Assembly: GCA_021234155.1 (NCBI GenBank)
Contig: JAJEKV010000020.1
Coordinates: 19,023,018-19,087,017 of the forward strand
Source: Isoetes taiwanensis
Lineage: Eukaryota; Streptophyta; Lycopodiopsida; Isoetales; Isoetaceae
Direction: 5' to 3'
Length of the DNA stretch: 64,000 bases
Part shown: piece by piece, positions 30,481 through 43,367 of the stretch
Layout of the letters: the number at the start of each line of letters is the position of its first letter
How positions within the stretch are numbered: the stretch's first letter is position 1
The notes under the pieces: model-generated
Told to the model about the DNA's origin: nothing
What the model saw: only the letters and a program-made list of their open reading frames with translations
Databases searched by the model: none
Translations under genes and position numbers: made by a program

Positions 30481-31900
30481 TTTCCACGGTAGGGAAGGCT
30501 AAAGCTAAGTCATTCATAGTCTTGATAGACTTCGAGAAGTAGCCATAACTTTGCATCCCCGAGAATGGTCCGGATGTTGAAGTTGAAGCCGCTAAAGTCA
30601 AAGCCAAGACCCGTTATTTTAGCAAGTGGTGCAGTAAGGCAGACGGCGGGCAAGAGAATTAACTTCGACATCGACTTGCCAGGGATTAATATCCAGATGG
30701 GAGCAGAAGTAATGGGCATTGGAAAGTATGACTTGATCATAGGAATGGAGTACCTTGGGCCAGCAGGGGCCATTATCGACTGTGGAAAGCGGAAGGTGAC
30801 CTTCCCAACGCCCGACGACAAGATCATTGAGATAACAGGTAACGAAGTTGTTCCCATCATGCAGTGCATGTCTTCTAAAATTTGTTCAAGTGCATCAAGA
30901 GTGAGCAAGTGGCATACATCTTCAAGCTTGAGATTAGTGAGCCGAATCGAAGGAAGCAAGGAAGACAACGCGCTCAGCAAGTTGCCGAAGCAAGTATCTC
31001 AGCTAATCACGGAGTTCCATGATCTCTTTCCAGATGAGATCAAGCAGCTCCCTCCTTATAGGGGAGTCGAGTGCGAGATAGCACTCGAACCTGGAACAAA
31101 GCCAACAAGTAAGGCTCCATATAGAATGACAAACACGGGATTGTTGCCTGAGCTGAAGAAGCGATTGCGAGGAGCTGCTCGACCTAGGGTTCATTAGACC
31201 TAGCGTCTACCGCCGTTTGGGGCGCCCATTCTTTTTGTCAAGAAGAAGGATGGATCTTTGAGAAATGCATAGACTATAGGCAGGTTGAATAAGCACACCA
31301 TTAAGAACAAGTACGCGCTCCCAAGATCAGGCGACTTGATGGATCAGCTCCAAGGTGCAAAAGATCTTCTCCAAAAATCGACTTAAGGTCGAGGATATCA
31401 CCGGATCGGGATAAAGGAAGAAGATATCCATAAGACCGCCAGAAGCAGCGGTATGGGCATTATGAGTTCACGGTAATGCCTTTCGGCTTATCAAATGCCC
31501 CCCTTAACGTTCATGAGGCTCATGAACGATATCTTGAGGAGTTCCCGGACACCTTTGTGATTGTTTTCTTTGACGACATTTTGGTGTATAGCAGATCCTT
31601 TGAAGAGCACGCACAACACTTGAGAAGAGTGCTAGAGAAGTTGAAGAGGCACCGGTTATGCGCCAAGTTGTCGGAAGTGCCACCGCCTTGTAAAAGGTGG
31701 AGTATCTAGGTCATGTGATCTCGGCGAGGAAGGCATCTCAACAGACCACCCCGCCAAGATTGAGGCCGTCATTGGTGGGGGCGCCCAAGAATGTGCATGA
31801 AGTCGAAGTTTCCTCGGCCTAGCAGGTACTACAGGAAGTTCGGAAGAACTTTGCTAAGATAGCAGCCCGGATTAACGACCTCGACGAGGGGCGTAGAAGG
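30481..31900 (+). pseudogene. Chromovirus C protease and reverse transcriptase remnant
   Basis: The protease active site is broken (VLIDF-E where B has LMDTGS, about 30518), followed by NFASPRM text. An open stretch at 30565-31197 covers [26 protein letters not shown] and [24 protein letters not shown] split over protease and the RT start. RT continues broken: [17 protein letters not shown], and in 31476-31709 MPFGLSNAP and FFDDILVYS. It reads through codon AAG where B has the TAA at 10143. Confidence 0.88.
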
Positions 31901-33923
31901 TGAAAGATTGGGTAGAGCATTGGCACAAGAAAGCCCAAAAGGGGTTTGAATTGTTGAAGGAAGCTCTAACAACAGCCCCGGGCCTTAACCCCGCCTTGGG
32001 ACGGGAGAAAGATAAGCTTGTAGCAACAGATGCGAGTAAGATAGCTACAAAGTGCGGTGCTTTATGCAAGAAGAGCGTGTGGTAGCGTATGATTCCGGGA
32101 AGATGAACGACGCCGAGACGCAGCGCTACCCAACGCGACGATCGGGGAGTTGCTTGCGGTTGTCGGGGCATTAAGAATATGGAGGCATTATCTCTTGGGA
32201 AGGAAGTTCAGTTGGATACCGACCATGAGCCTCAATATGTATTCACGCTAACCACACCTTAATGAGGCAAAGCGGAGATGGATGGAGTTCCTCGAAGAAT
32301 ATGACTTTCATATAGTCTATAAGCCGGGGAAGCTCAATGTGGTAGCAGATCGCTTTCAAGGCATCCCCGACAACTAGAGTGCATTGCAATGCAATTTCGG
32401 ACGCTCTCCGGCGACTTTGGTAAGAGGATTGAAGAGTCCTTGCCAACGGGCGTGGATTTGAGGAAGTATGGGCAAGCCTTTCAAGGAGGCTAGAACGGAT
32501 AAAGAGCGGGAGGCCTTCAAGCATTATAAGAAGGAAGGCAACCTGTTATACCATAAGAACAAGTTGTGCGAATCGAATCATCGGGTGTAAGGAAGTTGAT
32601 CCTCCATGACACGCAACAGCCCCCAATAGCTGGCCATGCGGGATTCATGAAAACATATTTCAAAGTCTTGCGCAGCTAGCCTATTATTGGCGAGGAATGA
32701 AGAAGCAAATAGCTTCGCTACATCAAGGAATGCCGGCTATGCGGCGAGGCGACGGCGGAGCGGCTTCAATTCGGGGGCATTAGAGCCATTAGCGGTGCCA
32801 AACGCTAAGTGGGAGGTAATCGGCATGGATTTCATCCACGGGACTCCCAAGGACGATGAGAGGCAAGGATGCCTTAATGGTAGTGGTCGACAAGTTGTCG
32901 AAGATGGCACATTTTGTGCCTTGCGAACCTGAGATACTGACCATGGATACAAACAAAGCTCTTCACCAAAGAGATCTTGGGCTTCATGGCATGCCAAGGG
33001 AGATCATCTCGGCTGGGATCCGAAGTTCATGGCGCCTTTTGGCAAGACCTCTTTTGCGGACGATCCGGCGAAGCTATCCATGAGCACGGCATATCATCCT
33101 CAGACGGATGGCGAGGCGGAGCGGACCAACAGGATTTTAGAGGACATGCTACTTAAACTATGTCCGGAATAAGCAAGGTATGTGGGAAGAATTTATTCAC
33201 TTGGTGGAGTTTGCATACAATAGCACCAAGCGGGAATCATCCCAAATGTCGCCGTTTATGATCAATTACGGCTGCTCGATTGCCTAACTCCGGACCGCGT
33301 GGCACAACCCCGTGTCAAAAGTGGAAGTTTCGCGGCAGATGTTGGCCGATATCACGCGGCTTGTAGAGGAAGTTCGTGGCTATCGCTAGCAGCAAAGAAG
33401 ATCAAAAGAGCATCGTAGACAAGCATCGAGCGAGAAGAGAGTTCAAAGTTGGAGATGATGTTTGGCTCAAGATTAAGGTGAAGCGGTGAAGCTTCGGGAT
33501 CGGCAATTGCAAGAAGCTTGCTCCAAGGTGGGCTGGACCTTCGGAATAGTCGAGAAACTAGGCAATCAAGCCTCTGAGGCTAGACTTGCCAAAGACACCT
33601 AAAGATTCATAAGGTCTTCCCGTGAGTTTCTTTGAAGAGGCATACCCCAAATCCGAGACGAAGTCTTGGATTCGCCAATTGTTGGAAATGGCGGAGGAAC
33701 ATTTGGAAATAGTTCGAAATTGATTCTTGATAAAGCTTTCAAGAAAACGAGGAGATCGAGAATTCCTCCAAGATTTGGTCAAGTGGAAACACTTACCGCT
33801 GGAAGGCGCCACGTGGGTACTTAAGAAAGATTTAGTAAAGCGGTACCCACGTTTTATGGAGCAATGGGACGGCAAGGTCATCTCCGAAGAAATCGGCTCG
33901 GGCATGTCGATTTGTGTAGGTTA
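31900..33923 (+). pseudogene. Chromovirus C RNase H, integrase and chromodomain remnant
   Basis: RNase H keeps LVATDASKIAT (about 32019-32050), including the aspartate lost in B. Integrase text includes GHAGFMKTYFK (about 32633), [15 protein letters not shown] and AYNSTKRESSQMSPFM. The chromodomain reads LVKWKHLPLEGATWVLKKDL (33776-33835). Frames break repeatedly. It is a decayed copy of the B-type pol. Confidence 0.88.
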
Positions 33924-34784
33924 ATGCTTGTATAGTTAAGATTAATCTCACGCATGCCACCCACGCTTAGTATGGGTCGCATGTTGTCACCGATGATGGG
34001 ACCACTACGGTGATCTCTAGGGCGTGGTGTAATGTCAATGTAGGCATGACAGCGTTTCGCTTTGGGCGAGTGGAAGGTAGATTAGAAAGTCTACTTCGTC
34101 CCGCGAAGTAGGCGACCTCGAGAGAAAGGAGGTCATTGAGGAATGCATTGATAGGAAAAGCACCTTTAGCCCCATATATGCTTTGATAGGAGGAATCTAT
34201 CCTTCGAGAAGGATATCCTCCTGTTGGGCAACTAGAGGTGTAGGCATGAGCGGCATATAGGCATGTAGACGCTGCCTCTCATGGCCATAATGGAAGATTC
34301 ACCCTCTTCCTATGCTTGGGAGATTAGCCATGCATCCATGTAGATAGGTGGGGTGGTCACCATATAACCAAAAATTTTAATTAATAATTAAATGGTACTA
34401 ACGTGAGTGTCGACACAAGAGGCCAAGAGAGCGCTCCGGAGGGCAAGGAGGTCGAGCTACAAAGACTTGCAACACAAATTTTGTTGGAATGTGTTGCAAG
34501 GAATGAAGAGTGCCTCGAACGTTAATTTTAAATTTTGATAAACTTAATCGTAATGTTAAGTGAAGTTTGGAGTAATTTGTCTAGTAATGTATTGAATTGA
34601 TAAGTTATTTCATAATATAATGATGTAGTAATGTCATAAAAAAATATTACCTTGAGGTAATTGTAATAAATGTGTAAGTATTATAGGAGTATATCGTATG
34701 CATCAGGTTGATTGCAGGTTAGGAAGATTCCAAGGTGGGGAGAACCACGATGCTGCGGACAGCATCATTTCAAGGTGGGGAGAA
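33924..34784 (+). other. Chromovirus C 3' UTR with duplicated polypurine tract
   Basis: There is no gene. CCAAGGTGGGGAGAA occurs at 34729-34743 and a near copy, TCAAGGTGGGGAGAA, ends at 34784, so the plus-strand primer site is doubled. Words like CCGATGATGGGACCA (about 33992) resemble repeats in the A 3' region. Confidence 0.7.
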
Positions 34785-36496
34785 TGTGGCGTTCAAAGCC
34801 AAAGATATCGCTCCCGGGGCGTATATTTGTTTGCCACGTCACGCGGCGTACCGCCACCCCGATTGGCGGTGCGCCAACGTATAGCCAAGTGGGTAGCCTA
34901 GGGGCAACTTGCTAAGAATGTGCATTAGTATTAATGTGCACATTTTCCAATGTACACATTAATGTGGGCACACATTTCCATGTGGCCACTTGATGCCAAG
35001 TGGGCCATACCCATAGGTGCAAAGTAATGTGCACATTTTCCAATGTACACATTCATTAATGTGCACACATTTCCATGTGAGCACATTTGGGTGCACACAT
35101 TTCCATGTGGGCACATTTGGCCACCTAGCCCTTAAAGGCAAGTGGGCCCATTACCAATTATCCCACATGCCAAAAGGGGATAATTGGAAACCCTAGCCAC
35201 CCCCCTTGTCTATATAGGGTAGGAAACCCTAACTAACCTAATTTTCGATTTTAGGGTTTCAGAACTCTGTTTTGGCTGCCCTCAATGACCAAAACCGCAT
35301 CCGAACTTCTGCTTGGGAGAATTACATCCTTAGTTTTCGAGATTGGCGTTTTCCAGGATGGTCGAGCTCAGGTCAGGAGGAGCCCCTCAAGGATCAGGTA
35401 TTTGGCCAATTAGATAGTCTAAACCCTATTTTAGGCATTGAATCAGTAGGTTTAGCCTATTAGATTGCCCATAGCAGCCCTCTAGAACTCTAGATAGCAG
35501 ATTCTAACTAAAGAACCTAACTCTATGATATAGATTAGATCTTGTTCTTTAGTTCTTCTGTGATGTATATGGATGATGTATCATTTGTGAACTCCTTGTA
35601 TTGGGAAGGGGGTAGAGACCTAAAGCTTGGTAGTAGATGCTCCTAGATTAGCCTCTAGCACACTATAGATGCGGCACGTTTGCACAAGAGCCACGCCTGG
35701 TTGTGGGTGAAGGGGCGACCGGGCTTATAAGGAGGTTCATGTTCTCGATTCTTGAAGCGACCCCTACGGGTGTGTAAAGGCTGGCAGGGGTCTTTGTGAC
35801 TAGGTCTAATGGCTTGCCATCGCTGCGTGTGGGTGAGGCATGGGCTCGATACTCGTGAGGTGGTGAATATGACCTTCCATTGAGTTCAAGTCGAATCGGC
35901 AAAGTGGCCCTCTAGTCACCTTGAGTCGGCATGTAGATCTCTCGGAGGGAGAGATCCTGCACCGCCCCATCGGAACGGGGAGATGTAACCCGGGATATAG
36001 CCCCTTGGCTATGCATCCCCGGCTTCTGATCGAGGTCCCAACACTTTTCAGCCTACTCGCAAAGTGTGCACGGGAGGGGCGGATGGAGTGGACAACCCTA
36101 TGCCATGTTCTTATGCCGCCCAAATCCATTGCCATGAATTGCATGCGCAATGAACTCGGAGACCCAAGCCGTCGATCATCCCTTTGAGTCTCGAGCCTTG
36201 GGTAGGATTCCCTATGTGATGGCTGATCTTTGTCTATGCAGATATGTGGAGGACCATCCTTCGCGATGGTCATATGATGTTGATGTATGTGCTCTTCGAC
36301 ATGTATGTTTACGCTTCCGCAGCCTAGGTAGGCCCCGAGGGAGATCGGGTGCAATGACCCTTCCACTCTTCCCACTTTGGAACCCGCCACGTTGCGGTGT
36401 CATGTGGAGGGCCCCTGTATTAGCATGGAGCTGGTATGGGGATGAACTCTGTTTGTATATACGGTGAGGGCACCGTATACAGTAGGGGACGTCACA
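34785..36496 (+). repeat. Chromovirus C 3' LTR
   Basis: 1712 bp, TGTGGCG to CGTCACA. Compared with 22989-24705 it differs mostly in GC-rich words, with many small indels. Confidence 0.93.
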
Positions 36497-37378
36497 CTGC
36501 GGCATAGGAACCCACCGGCTACGGGGGGGGGGCTATGATGTGACTCAAAGACTACATAACGGGGCTAGAGGCAATACTGAGAGGGAGGGTCCCCGGTAGA
36601 CGCTGCTCATCGGGGACCCCATAGCTGGCTAGGCTATGGGCCGGTCACTTCGCGGTGGGCGGGCATGGGTCCGACACCTCCCTGGGGGCAATGGTGTTGC
36701 CCGCCTCTCAAGAGCTGCGGTGGTGCCTGGCTCTTGTTTTGGGGGGTTAAGTCGGGGATGAATCGTATGTCGCCACGATTCTCTAGCCGCCCGTGGAACC
36801 TCTAGACCCCGGGAGGGGGAGATGCAACCCTTCCTGCCTCGCCGGACCGGGGAGATGCAACCCGGAGTAGTCTCGATGGGTGATGCCATGAGATTGCGTA
36901 TCCGGAAGGCTAGAGTCATGCTAGAGCCCGGTTTAGCCCATCTGCAAAGTATGCACAGGAGGGGCGGATAGAGTGGTCAACCCTAGCCATTGTCTCGAGC
37001 CAGCCCCGCCATTCTTATGACTCGGTCTGCTCTATCTTGAGGCCTAGCCATCAGTCTACCTCCCCATGAGTCTGAGCCTTGGGTAGGAGCTCTCATGTTT
37101 TACGGCATGTGTTTATCTCTATTGTATCTATGGATGTATGGATGTGCTACCCTTTGAGGTAGTTCAATGTATTGTTATTGCTAGTTCTGACGTTGTTTAT
37201 GCTTCCGCTGTGATAAGAGCCCATAGGAGAAGGGCGCGCAAGGCACCTTCGTGTCCCCTTCTTGCATTGGGGATAGCCCGGAGTGCGGGATAGATGGAGG
37301 GCCCATGCGGTCGAAGGACCGGATGGGGGATTTCCTACGGAGTGTATGGCCGGGCGCCGTATATTTTGTAGGGAGCGT
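36497..37378 (+). repeat. Chromovirus A 5' LTR, piece 3
   Basis: This resumes LTR A after C (GCATAGGAACCC) and matches 56049-56516 plus 62115 onward of the 3' LTR. It contains small indels in GC-rich places, for example a run of G about 10 long near 36521-36533 where the 3' LTR has five. It ends at AGCGT (37374-37378), the target duplication of F. Confidence 0.88.
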
Positions 37379-39266
37379 TGTTGACCCTCAACCTGGCTTC
37401 AAAGGTCAACCACAATAAGCCAACTTGAGTATAAACCCAAATTGGGGTTAGGACCTCCAGATCACTTAAGGTGATCAGTCTATGGAAGATAAGTATATTG
37501 AAAGAACCAAAAACTCAAAGTTTTCTTACCTTTCCCATTTCTAGAAAATGGAACCCTGACTCAAATTGATGTAGCAGTCGAAAATGAATTGAACCTTTGG
37601 GTCAGATGATTTAGACTGGCACAAAAAAGTTGTAGGAAGATAAAGGTGAAGTCCTTGACTAAGTCAGATCATTATCCTGAGAGATATTCAAGCTTAAAGT
37701 GGAGTAAAAAATTGGTCAATGGCAGTCAAACTGTAAAACAGTGATCAGGAAAATGGAACTAGAGTTCTTGACCACTTTTTTTGGGAATTTCCAAAGCCAA
37801 TATATCACAAGGCTATTCTGGAGTGTGGGCATGAAGTCAGATTTTCATTTGAATGCTCATAAGTATTTTTTGCATTAGGATTTTGCAAAATACAGTCAAG
37901 AACAGTCTAAACAGAATGCAATTTTTTCTAACTCGAGTTGTAGATGGATTTTTTTGGTTTTTTCAAGGCATATGGGTCTCAAATGTCTCAGGGATTGATG
38001 GCAACTGGACCAAAAGCAATTAAGAACATAGGGGAATTTTCTGCAGCCGCAAAATTGTCAAGAATCATATCAGAGAGAATTTTTTCAACTTGGCATCAAA
38101 TTTTCATTGATAGGGAGGTAAATCAATCATAATAATAAGAATAATAGTACTTCAGTACTTCAAATGCAAGAAAATATCACTTCAGGTCATCAAATAATTT
38201 TAAGAGATAATTTCAACCAAATCTCTTTGGATCTGATCGAGGAGTACTCAGAGTCTTCACAAATCCTTCAAGTCCTGCTTAGCAATGATCACTGTAAGGT
38301 TTGAGCGCTTCTAGGCCTTCAAAAAAGTACTGTTGTCGAATCTCCTATATATAATTTGATTTTCAAATGATTCCTCATTCTTAGCCTTAGTTTATGGGTT
38401 CATTCAATTTTTAAAGGGCGGGAAGGTAAGAATAGGTAGGTTGCGAGGTCTATGGAACCAAATCCGGCATGATTCGAGCCAAAAACTCAGATTTAGGGTT
38501 CTCGAGCGTATTTTTCGTGAAAATGGCGCGATACGATTCCGTATTTTTGCAGGTATATGCTCAGAGTATGCTGTATTTTGGCATTTTTGAGATTTTCGAG
38601 CATGGTCTTAATGGTTCTTCTAGAAATAATCAAGGAATACTTGAAAATGTTTGAGACCATGGAAATTTTGTATACTTGGGGTGGAATCATAGCATATTCT
38701 AGGGCATCTCTAGGCCTTAGGGTGAGGAAATGAAGGTGAAAGAAATAGGAAATAAGAATGGCTAGAATAATGGGGTCTCAAGAGGATGGGTATAGGAAAA
38801 TATTTAATGGTAGTGTTATGAAAGGAAGGGAAAATATGGCTAGAGAAGTAATCGAGATAGGCAAACTTGGCAAGTATAGTATAGAAGTGGCACAATGGTT
38901 AAATAAAAGCAAATGGGAATGAGGCATGAACACAGAAGTGGGGAAAGAGGGAGAGAATCAGGATTTGGTACCATATATATAGGAGTCTTCCAAACTTATA
39001 TCTTCCAAGCTTCAAAAAGATGCCTTCCAAACTTCATAACCCAGATTCTTCTAGAGTATATTATTGACTAGGCATTTGATCCAAATAAGATACCTCTTGT
39101 GAACTTTCAACTTGAGCTCTTGTTGACCTGAAGAATGAACATTCCTTGACCTCCACATCAATGTTGAATACCAAAATCTTCCAAACTTTGACCTAGTCTT
39201 TCAAGATGAATTGATCTACTTTGAATGCATAGATCACAATTAGCATGTTGCCCTTTGGGGACAACA
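37379..39266 (-). repeat. Element F 3' LTR
   Basis: 1888 bp, nearly identical to 45487-47419, but lacking for example the segment about CCATGAAGTGCAAAGAGAAT (46852-46871) of the other copy. ORFs in it are LTR sequence. Confidence 0.93.
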
Positions 39267-40047
39267 TCTCGCCAAAACAAGAAAAAGGCTGGTCCCCTCA
39301 GCCATGTGATGTCAAAAATAAATAACTAGAGGGGTCTTCAACTTTGTACCAAGGTGTCTAATGGAAAACAAGGTAGAATGAGAGTGTAAAGTGCAAATGT
39401 TGAGGGAATGAGTGTGAATGTGGTGATGGAATGATGTGAATGGAGTATGGTGAGTGAGAAAAGGCAGAAGTGAGTGTGCACATGATAGGGTGGTGATGGA
39501 ATGGAGATGAAGTGAGTGTGCAAGTATTGAGATTTCGCCAAAACAAGAAAATGCATGTCTTCTTCTTGACCTTCAAAAGTTGCAACTCTGCTATGGTGGT
39601 AAAGGTGAATTGCAGCGTGCTTTTCCTCTTTTGGAAATGAAAATAAGAATAAGAAGCTTAAATGGAAGGTAGGGCTACTTATGACAGATGAAAAAATGGA
39701 GGAAGAGTGCACCTGTCATGGAAACACACAAACCAATTAGCCTCAAATCTTTGCAACTCTGCTATGATGGTGAAGATGATTTTGCAGAGTGCTGTTAAAG
39801 GTATGGAAAAAAGAATAGAAGGCTGAATGGATGGTAGGAATGCTTTAAGACAGATGAATGAAAATGGAAGAAGGATGCTCCTGCATATGACACTTGGTAA
39901 TCATTAGTATCAATCCTATTCCTGAGATCATTTGTACTGTTATCTGGTCAGATCATCCTATAAACATAAAACCAACTTATTAGAGTAATGTGCTCAAAAG
40001 TCAAACTGATCTAACTACTTTAAACCTACTGTAAATCTCTAAGCTTT
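39267..40047 (-). other. Element F 3' UTR
   Basis: There is no gene. GCCAAAACAAGAAAA occurs next to the LTR (39271) and again at 39535, perhaps a duplicated polypurine-tract zone (minus strand TTTTCTTGTTTTGGC). A ~150-bp block around GCAACTCTGCTATG (39589) is repeated at 39751. Confidence 0.6.
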
Positions 40048-41493
40048 TTAATGTAAAAAGAGAGACAAGCATGCATGCTGGTCCCAATACCTTTTCAGAT
40101 GCAGGATATTGATAGGATTTGGCAATGGCATTCCTGAAGCAACCTCTTGTAACCAATAAGAATTAGTACCTGCAGATTCTAGCACTACAAAGGGTCCTTC
40201 CCAAATATTATCGAACTTGCCAGCTGAGTCTTCCTTTGACTTATTCCATTTGAGGACAAGCTCTCCCTTCCTAAAAGTACCTTGTATTTTGTGTGCAGCC
40301 TTGAATGCAGCCAGATCTTTAGCCTTTTTCAGCAAATTAGTGTTCTCAGCCTCCATTCTATACTCATCTAAATGTAACAAGGCATCCAATCTTTCATGTA
40401 AGGCATGTTCAAAAGGTAAGCACAATTTATGAGCTAATCTCAAGGAAGGTAATTCAAGTTCTACTGGTAAAACTGCCTCTATGCCAAAACCAAATTGAAA
40501 GGTGTGTGATTTGTAGCTGTTTTAATAGTGACTCTATATGCCCAAAGTGCATCCACTATTTTAATATGCCAATCCCTCTTGTTAACCTCAACTGTCTTCT
40601 GCAAAATATTTTTCAACACTTTGTTAGTAGCTTCAGCTTGTCCATTACCCTGAGGATAATATGAAGAGCTTTTGGCATGCTTGACCTTCAAAATGCTCAA
40701 CAAATTAGCAATAACTTCATTAACAAAAGGAGTACCTCTATCATAATGTAACTGGAAAGGAATATCAAACCTAGAACAAACATATTCATGTAAAAACCTT
40801 GCAGTTGTGAAGGCATTGGCCTGCCTCAAAGGTATGGCCTCTGCCCAACTTAGTAAAATAATCTGTAGCCACAATAATATGTTGATGTTGGCCTGTAGAA
40901 GAAGGATTAATGGGACCAATATAATCTAGCCCCCAAATTTGAAAAGGTCCTGGAGATATGATAGGATTCAAGGCAGCTGGCAATAAAATTCTTTTACTAA
41001 AAATCTGACATTGATGGCAAGTTTTTATGACCTCATAGCAATCTCTAAAAACAGTAGGCCGATAATATCCAGACCTGAGAATCTTTTTTGCAGTGGTATC
41101 CCCAGTAAAATGTCCTCCACAGATACCTTTATGCATCTCCCTAATAATTAAGGCAGACTCATCTTCATTCACACATCTCAACAAGATTCCATCTCGGTTA
41201 ACTTTGCACAAGACATTGTCTATCAGTTTGAATTGTCTGCACTTGTCCTTGAATCTCCTTTTCTGACTTGAAGTGAGGCTTGGAGAGATGATCCCATATT
41301 GTAGAAAATCTCTAATAGGTTGCTGCCATCCTCCCTTGGCTTGATCTCCTTGAGTTACCTCTAAATGTGCCATTGCAAGTGAAGTGTCAGTAGTATCCAA
41401 TTCATCTTCATGGTCAAAAAATATGTAAGGCGAGTAGAGGCTAGGATTCCGTGCCAAATGCAACTCCTTTACAGAAATATCATAACTTTGCAA
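40048..41493 (-). CDS. Element F integrase
   Basis: Read on the minus strand. The zinc region is MHKGICGGHF and CHQCQIF; the first catalytic Asp is in WGLDYIGPI. One frameshift (about 40840) leads to the second Asp in YDRGTPF and Glu in GNGQAEATNK (about 40640). A second frameshift (about 40490) leads to the C-terminal module GPFVVLES and INILHLKRYW. Inserts element cDNA. The second-Asp context (HYDRG rather than SDRG) is unusual. There is no chromodomain, unlike A, B and C. Confidence 0.9.
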
Positions 41494-41588
41494 CTTACAA
41501 GCCCATCTCTAGATCTTTGGTTTATTAGTTGCCTTACCAAATAGCAAACCTATTGGGTTTTGCTTCATGTAGACTTGGACTTGGCTTT

Positions 41589-43367
41589 TCAGAAGCAAAT
41601 GTCCTTTCTATTAATAAGAAACATGAGAGCAGCAGCACTTTTTTCTATTCTGGTGTATCTTTCTTCAAGAGCAGACCATTGTTTGCTTGCAAAAACTATG
41701 ATATGCTTTTCCTGCAAAATGGCTAAACCTATGGCCTTTTTAGTAACAGTGATATAAACTTCGAATGGCATGCTCAGATCTGGTTTTTTCAAAAGAGTAG
41801 CTTCACATATGGATGAAATGAGGAAGTCAAAAGCCTCTTGGCATTCTGAAGTCCAGGTGATAGGTATGTGCTTGCTTTTAGACTTAGAAAATTTGGTCAA
41901 CTTAGAAATGGGACTCAAGATATGAGCAAAATTTGGAATATACATTCTAAGGAAACTCGTCATACCAATAAAGCTCTTAACCTGCTTTAAATTCTTGGGG
42001 GGTGCTAGCTTTTTGAGGGCTTCAATCTTATCTTGAGCAACTTGAATACCTTGGTTGGATACTTCATGTCCTAAGAGCTGTCCTTTTGATGCAAAAAAGA
42101 TGCACTTTTTTGGATTTAGATTAACTCCTGAAGTCCTGCATAAAGAGCAAATTTTTGCAAGTAATTCCACATGGTTAGTAGAGTGAGAACCCAAACAAAG
42201 GTCATCTAGATACACTCTAAACTCTTCAGCAGACATGGTTTTAAAAATAACATCCATTGCCCTTTGGAAAGTAGCTGGGGCATTCATTAGGCCAAATGGC
42301 ATTCTTTTCATAGCATATGTACCCCAGGGAGTGATAAATGAAGTCTTTGGCTGATCCTCCTCTTTGATACTGATTTGATTAAACCCTGAAAAACCATCCA
42401 AAAATGAGTACATGTCTTTCCCTGCAACAACATATAGAATTTCCTCTAAAAAAGGCAAAGGATAACAATCTTTTATAGTGGCTTTGTTCAGGTCTCGATA
42501 ATCTATACAAATTCTCAAAGCACCATTCTTTTTTTCCACTGGAACAATGCATGACACCCATTCAGGATTAATAATCTCCACAATAACACCTGCATCCAAC
42601 ATCTTATGCAACTCATCTTTGATTAGATCTAAAAGTGAAGCATTGATCCTCCTTAACTTCTGGAAAACAGGTTTATACCCCTCCTTAATTTTAATTTCAA
42701 ATTGACATACCTCTTCCTTGATACCAATGAGCTCAGTATAATCCCAAGCAAACACATCACTTCTTTCTTCAAAGAATTTGGTAATCTCTTCCTTGTTTTG
42801 TGTATCAAAGAGATCTCCCACAAACAGAGTTCTTTGCTGGCCATGTTTATTAATGATGACTTCATTGGTTGCTTCTTCTTGTGATGCATTTATAACTAAT
42901 ATAGGGCAAAATTCCTTAGCCTCGTCCTCATCAAGATATTCCTCTGGTATAGCTCCCTCAGATAAATAAGTCATTAAGGTATCTCTGCACAAAGCATCAG
43001 CTTCCCAATTCTGCTCCCTTGGGATATGAGTGATTTTCCAGGAAGTAAAATAAGCAAGCATTCCCATTACCTGGTTTCTCAGAGACTCCATATCAGCATT
43101 CTTGGCCTGATATTCACCACTAACCTGTCTGCAAACCAATTGAGAGTCTCCATAAATGTGTATGATTGAAATGTCCATAGCCTTAGCTTCTTGGAGACCT
43201 GCAATCAAAGCTTTATACTCTGCTACATTGGAAGTTATCTGAGGAAAAATTCTTCCTACTTTAGCCAAGAGTTTATTGGAAGTATCCTTTAGTATAGCTG
43301 CAGATGAAGCTACATTTAATTTCTTTGAAATCCCTCCATCAAACCATAAACACCCTTCTTTACCATT
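41589..43367 (-). CDS. Element F archaeal-type RNase H, reverse transcriptase and tether RNase H
   Basis: One open frame on the minus strand after the TAG at 43368-43370. First comes an archaeal-type RNase H with all four acidic residues: WFDGG (Asp, 43338), VAEYKAL (Glu), YGDSQLV (Asp) and WEADAL (Asp). RT follows with IDYRDLNKATIKD, YSFLDGFSGFNQI, MPFGLMNAPATFQ and the catalytic YLDDL (about 42200). Then comes an RNase H-like connection in which the expected first and third aspartates are absent (ITVTKKAIGLAIL; QVYMKQNP downstream), so it can only be structural. The frame stops at 41589 after a one-base loss (AAGG-AC); a TAG replaces Trp soon after (KI-stop-RWA, about 41511). The additional RNase H lying before RT is unusual. 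Confidence 0.92.
   Translation of the reverse strand, partial: NGKEGCLWFDGGISKKLNVASSAAILKDTSNKLLAKVGRIFPQITSNVAEYKALIAGLQEAKAMDISIIHIYGDSQLVCRQVSGEYQAKNADMESLRNQVMGMLAYFTSWKITHIPREQNWEADALCRDTLMTYLSEGAIPEEYLDEDEAKEFCPILVINASQEEATNEVIINKHGQQRTLFVGDLFDTQNKEEITKFFEERSDVFAWDYTELIGIKEEVCQFEIKIKEGYKPVFQKLRRINASLLDLIKDELHKMLDAGVIVEIINPEWVSCIVPVEKKNGALRICIDYRDLNKATIKDCYPLPFLEEILYVVAGKDMYSFLDGFSGFNQISIKEEDQPKTSFITPWGTYAMKRMPFGLMNAPATFQRAMDVIFKTMSAEEFRVYLDDLCLGSHSTNHVELLAKICSLCRTSGVNLNPKKCIFFASKGQLLGHEVSNQGIQVAQDKIEALKKLAPPKNLKQVKSFIGMTSFLRMYIPNFAHILSPISKLTKFSKSKSKHIPITWTSECQEAFDFLISSICEATLLKKPDLSMPFEVYITVTKKAIGLAILQEKHIIVFASKQWSALEERYTRIEKSAAALMFLINRKDICF

Larger units (their letters stand above)
22989..36496 (+). 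mobile_element. Chromovirus C (Ty3/gypsy) with degraded H3 and ORF2
   Basis: LTRs at 22989-24705 and 34785-36496 frame a region with the same order as B: hairpins, TATA, H3-like gene, hairpins, TATA, ORF2, gag, protease, RT, RNase H, integrase, chromodomain. It is inserted in LTR A between GGCCTGT and GCATAGG. The expected CCTGT duplication is present on the left, but the right side reads CTGCG, so it is altered. Reading frames are broken every few dozen codons, although residue-level similarity to B stays high. Confidence 0.92.
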
